Below are positions 5,490 through 8,381 of a stretch of DNA of 8,381 bases, in pieces. The position numbers were made by a program, and so were the translations under genes. The notes beneath the pieces were generated by a model. That model was given only the letters and a program-made list of their open reading frames with translations. It was not told where the DNA came from and ran no database searches. The stretch lies in assembly GCA_910577415.1 (NCBI GenBank), contig CAJTLK010000079.1:1-8381 (forward strand). The letters run 5' to 3'. This stretch comes from an uncultured Oscillospiraceae bacterium (GTDB taxonomy: Bacteria > Bacillota > Clostridia > Oscillospirales > Oscillospiraceae). Within the stretch, counting starts at the first letter, position 1. The number at the start of each line of letters is the position of its first letter.

Positions 5490-5499
5490 GGAGGCCGAC

Positions 5500-8381
5500 A
5501 TGGCAAAGGTCAACGACATACTGAACAAATATGGAGTAAAGCGGGACGGCGGGAGAGCACGGGTGGATACGATCCTGGGAAAATACGGGGTGAAACCGTC
5601 GTCAGTATCCACGCCCAAGCAGCCGGAGAGCAAGAGTGCGGTCAACCCGCTTATGGAAACAATGACTTCCGGGCGGGGAAGCACAGGGTCGGTCTATAAC
5701 GATGTCAGGGTGGCTTTGTTCGGCCCCAGTGCCCTGCTGCCCAGCCGCCCCCGGACCACCGAGGAACGGATCAAGGACGCGGAGACCAGTGTTACAAATT
5801 GGGAGAAGCAGGTGGAGGAGATCAAGGAGCGCACCCGCACTCCCGTTGTTGGTTCCACCAGCTATGGCCGGGGGAGCGATCCGGCGCTGTCCAAGCCCGC
5901 CCCGACTGTCGGTTCTACCAGCTATGGCGCGGGGTCCGCCACCCAGGTCACAAAAAATGAAGAACTGGAACGGGCGGAGGAGGCGCTGCGCCAAAGCCGA
6001 AAGGCCCTTGACGGGCTTCAGCAGACCAAATACTGGGCCGATGCCCGGATGACCGGGATCGAGGGCCTTCAGGATAAGTTAGAGCATCTGGCGGACGATG
6101 AGGGCGCCTTGAAACAGGTGCGGCGGGAGCTGGACGCCCTTACTGATAAATTCGAGGGTTCCGGCGGAGCCGAGACGCATAACGTAGAGGAGATCAGGGA
6201 GTACAATTTGACCAGGACCGCACTTCAAAGCCGTGAGGCGGAGTTGGCTGCACAACTGGACGCCAGGGACGGGGAATCGGAACGGCTTCGGCAGACCATC
6301 GCCCAGCTACAGCGGGAACGGGATACGGAGCAGCGGCACGCCTATTATCTTCAACTCCGGCAAAATCCTGACTTCACGGAGGAGAGCCGGTACAATAGCA
6401 CCAGGAAGAGCGACGAGGAGATCGAGGCCGAAAAGGGGCAGCTTTCGTTCTGGGCGCCCCAAACGGGCCTTGTGGAATATAGGGATATCACTTACGACTA
6501 CATCAACCGGGATCCAAAGGCCATGGAGAAGCAGTACCTTTCCGACGCCGCTAGCGGCCTTGCCGCAGCCGGAGTAGATAAAAGTTTTTTGCAGGGCCTG
6601 ACGGATGAGGAGATCGCCGTTTTCAACTACCTCTATAATCCTGAAGCCCCGGAGGAGGCGTATCAGTTTATCGCCGATCTGGCTTCGGAACTTAACTTGC
6701 GGCAGCGTCTGGCGGCGGAAAAGGAGTGGAGAACATACGCGGATGAGCACCCGGTAGAGGCTTCGGTCTTTAGTATCCTCACAAGCCCCGCGAAGGGATG
6801 GACCTACCTCGGACAGACGATAGATTATCTGGATGACGGGAAGATCGACCAAAACGCAGGGTACAATAAGTTTTCCTACATCCCCTCGGCCATTCGGAGC
6901 GAGGTCAGCCAGAATATCGAAGAAAATGTGGAGGGGGTCTGGGGAGAGGTCGGGAGCTTTGCCTATCAAACGGGCATGAGCATGGGCGACTTTCTCCTGA
7001 ATACCGCTATCACCGGAGGCAACCAGGCACTTTCCCTTGCCATTATGGGCACAGGGGCGGCGGCGGACGCCACCCTGGCAGCCAAGGACCGGGGAATGGA
7101 TGACACGCGGGCGTTTACCCTGGGCACCATCGCCGGACTTGCGGAGATCGTGACGGAAAGGATATCCCTGGAGGCCCTTCTAAAGCCGGACTGGGAAAGG
7201 GGCGTGCTGAACTACATCATCAAAAACACGCTGGCAGAGGGCAGCGAAGAGATGGAGAGCGACGTGATCAATTGGACGGCGGACTATCTCTACGACGTCA
7301 TCACCGGGCAGGGAAACAGCGAGTTTAAGGCTATGGTCCGCGCCTACCAAGCCAAGGGTTACAGTGACGGGGAGGCGATGGGAAAGGCTATCACGGACCG
7401 TCTTCTGGAGCTTGGCGTGGACGGGCTGGGCGGCGCGATCTCCGGCGGCGCCATGGCCGGGGCAGCCGGAGCCGGTCATGTGGCGACGAACTATCTAAGC
7501 GGCAAAAAGCTCAGCGGTATGGAGCTGTCTATGGAGGACGTCAACGCGTTTATCAGCGAGGGGCTTGACAGCGACCCGACCACCAAGTCGTATCAGCTGG
7601 CGGTGAAGGCCCAACAGAAAATGGAGACTGGAGAGACGCTGACGGACTATGAACTGGGTGAGCTGTATCGGGCAAACATACGGGCCATTGCCATGGAAGA
7701 GGAACGCGCCCGCTCCAGGGAGGCGGAGTATCGGGCGGTAAAGCCGCAAAATGTGGAGCTGCCGACAGTCCCGCTCATTGATCTGTCCACAAAAGACATT
7801 CCGGGTGTAAAGGGAGTGCTGCCAAAGACGGGTGAAGCCTTGCGGAAGGACGCGATCTCACGGGCGAGGGAACGGCTGGGACTGGATCAACGATCTGCGG
7901 TATACATACCTGCCAGCAATGTGGTGCGGGACGGCAATGAATATGTGTTGAAAATCACAAAAACAGCCTTGAAAAAGATGATGAATCCGGCGGGGGGAGC
8001 GGCGCTTCCTGTTGAAAGCATTGTCGTTATGGACAACCTGGAGCGCATCGTCAATAACGGCGTGTACTTCAAAAGTGAGGGGGACAGGGATGCCCGCCAG
8101 CAAATCCCCGGATGGGATCACTTGATGACCACGGTGTATATCGACGGTGTGCCATATTCCGTCGATATGCGTGTGAAGCTGGTAGAGGAAAAGCCGGGGA
8201 GCGGGCCGGACAATGTGCTCTACTACTATTCACCAGAAGAAATTTTGTCGATAGAAAAAGTAGGACCCGGAGCTCCAGCTGAACGACGTGCGCTCAGCGT
8301 AAAGGTGGAGTCGGACCCTACTTCTAACCCCATTATACCCACTCTGGGCGATGGAGTCAATAGTGAGTATGCCCCGGGAGG
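5500..8381 (+). CDS. Large polyvalent protein LPP2 with LPD3/BECR-like domain (3' end outside window)
   Basis: AAGGAGG (5488-5494) lies 5 nt before the ATG. The frame is open for 960 codons to the right edge. The N-terminus has two copies of VxxILxKYGVK (residues 4-14 and 22-32). A decapeptide VGSTSYGxGS occurs at 117-126 and 137-146. Residues about 150-350 are Glu/Arg/Gln/Leu-rich, probably coiled coil. Residues 416-660 match the LPP1 chassis in order: EHP, L-x-IMGTGAA, AEIVTER, EGSEEM, N-W-x-x-D-Y-L, then GLGGAISGG into a glycine/alanine-rich segment (642-660). A charged helical linker follows (about 670-750). Residues 795-920 form an LPD3/BECR-like domain: V-Y-I-P-A-S-N, LKITKTALKK, IPGWDHL (869-875), VYIDGVPYSVDMRVKLV (879-895) and YYYSPEEI (908-915). 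No signal peptide or LXG-type export domain is seen, which favours phage or conjugative delivery over type VII secretion. The C-terminus beyond residue 960 is unknown and may carry more domains. Confidence 0.83.
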   Translation, partial: MAKVNDILNKYGVKRDGGRARVDTILGKYGVKPSSVSTPKQPESKSAVNPLMETMTSGRGSTGSVYNDVRVALFGPSALLPSRPRTTEERIKDAETSVTNWEKQVEEIKERTRTPVVGSTSYGRGSDPALSKPAPTVGSTSYGAGSATQVTKNEELERAEEALRQSRKALDGLQQTKYWADARMTGIEGLQDKLEHLADDEGALKQVRRELDALTDKFEGSGGAETHNVEEIREYNLTRTALQSREAELAAQLDARDGESERLRQTIAQLQRERDTEQRHAYYLQLRQNPDFTEESRYNSTRKSDEEIEAEKGQLSFWAPQTGLVEYRDITYDYINRDPKAMEKQYLSDAASGLAAAGVDKSFLQGLTDEEIAVFNYLYNPEAPEEAYQFIADLASELNLRQRLAAEKEWRTYADEHPVEASVFSILTSPAKGWTYLGQTIDYLDDGKIDQNAGYNKFSYIPSAIRSEVSQNIEENVEGVWGEVGSFAYQTGMSMGDFLLNTAITGGNQALSLAIMGTGAAADATLAAKDRGMDDTRAFTLGTIAGLAEIVTERISLEALLKPDWERGVLNYIIKNTLAEGSEEMESDVINWTADYLYDVITGQGNSEFKAMVRAYQAKGYSDGEAMGKAITDRLLELGVDGLGGAISGGAMAGAAGAGHVATNYLSGKKLSGMELSMEDVNAFISEGLDSDPTTKSYQLAVKAQQKMETGETLTDYELGELYRANIRAIAMEEERARSREAEYRAVKPQNVELPTVPLIDLSTKDIPGVKGVLPKTGEALRKDAISRARERLGLDQRSAVYIPASNVVRDGNEYVLKITKTALKKMMNPAGGAALPVESIVVMDNLERIVNNGVYFKSEGDRDARQQIPGWDHLMTTVYIDGVPYSVDMRVKLVEEKPGSGPDNVLYYYSPEEILSIEKVGPGAPAERRALSVKVESDPTSNPIIPTLGDGVNSEYAPG

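Noticed and set aside
1..8381. CRISPR array, insertion sequence or transposase gene
   Set aside because: No regularly spaced repeats with unique spacers, no transposase motif and no paired terminal inverted repeats were seen.

Overview
The window looks like a piece of a fairly GC-rich (about 55-60%) Clostridia chromosome, most likely an Oscillospiraceae gut bacterium of the Flavonifractor / Pseudoflavonifractor type. The reasons are strong AGGAGG ribosome binding sites, CCA-encoding tRNA genes, and phage-type proteins of a style I know from that family. The genus is inference.

Left part (1-760), host-like. A lipoprotein gene on the minus strand runs off the left edge. Next to it is a two-gene tRNA operon on the minus strand, tRNA-Thr(TGT) then tRNA-Tyr(GTA), ending in a clear intrinsic terminator. 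A near-consensus promoter (TTGACA-N17-TAAAAT with an extended -10) lies about 190 nt upstream of tRNA-Thr. The leader between them holds an exact 34-bp duplication containing the first 21 nt of tRNA-Thr, a poorer third copy, and a GC-rich double hairpin. This is a scarred tRNA array or a small repeat insertion.

Right part (832-8381), mobile-element-like. All genes are on the plus strand. They are a 75-aa helical protein, a 111-aa protein that is essentially a sigma-70 region 4 helix-turn-helix, and two giant proteins. These are a complete one of 1191 aa (LPP1) and one still open after 960 codons at the right edge (LPP2). Both giants fit the polyvalent proteins known from phages and conjugative elements. 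They share a duplicated N-terminal motif, a helical region, a conserved middle chassis ending in a glycine-rich segment, and then exchangeable C-terminal modules. The last module of LPP1 and the last visible module of LPP2 resemble each other and resemble the BECR-fold (barnase/EndoU/colicin/RelE-like) nuclease-like LPD3 group. LPP1 has an extra central effector-like domain and what looks like a metallopeptidase module whose catalytic core has been deleted.

The 424-bp gap between LPP1 and LPP2 has no intact gene. It holds several inverted repeats, a possible promoter, an exact 10-bp tandem repeat and then a 44-codon coding-like remnant whose stop codon overlaps the ribosome binding site of LPP2. 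I read this as the 3' scar of a lost or swapped gene. No immunity gene is visible.

Working model (inference): a small regulator pair controls a module of two paralogous, virion- or transfer-delivered effector proteins whose tips are exchanged by recombination. No terminase, portal, capsid, integrase or relaxase gene lies in the window, so whether this is an active prophage, a conjugative element or a degraded island cannot be decided here.
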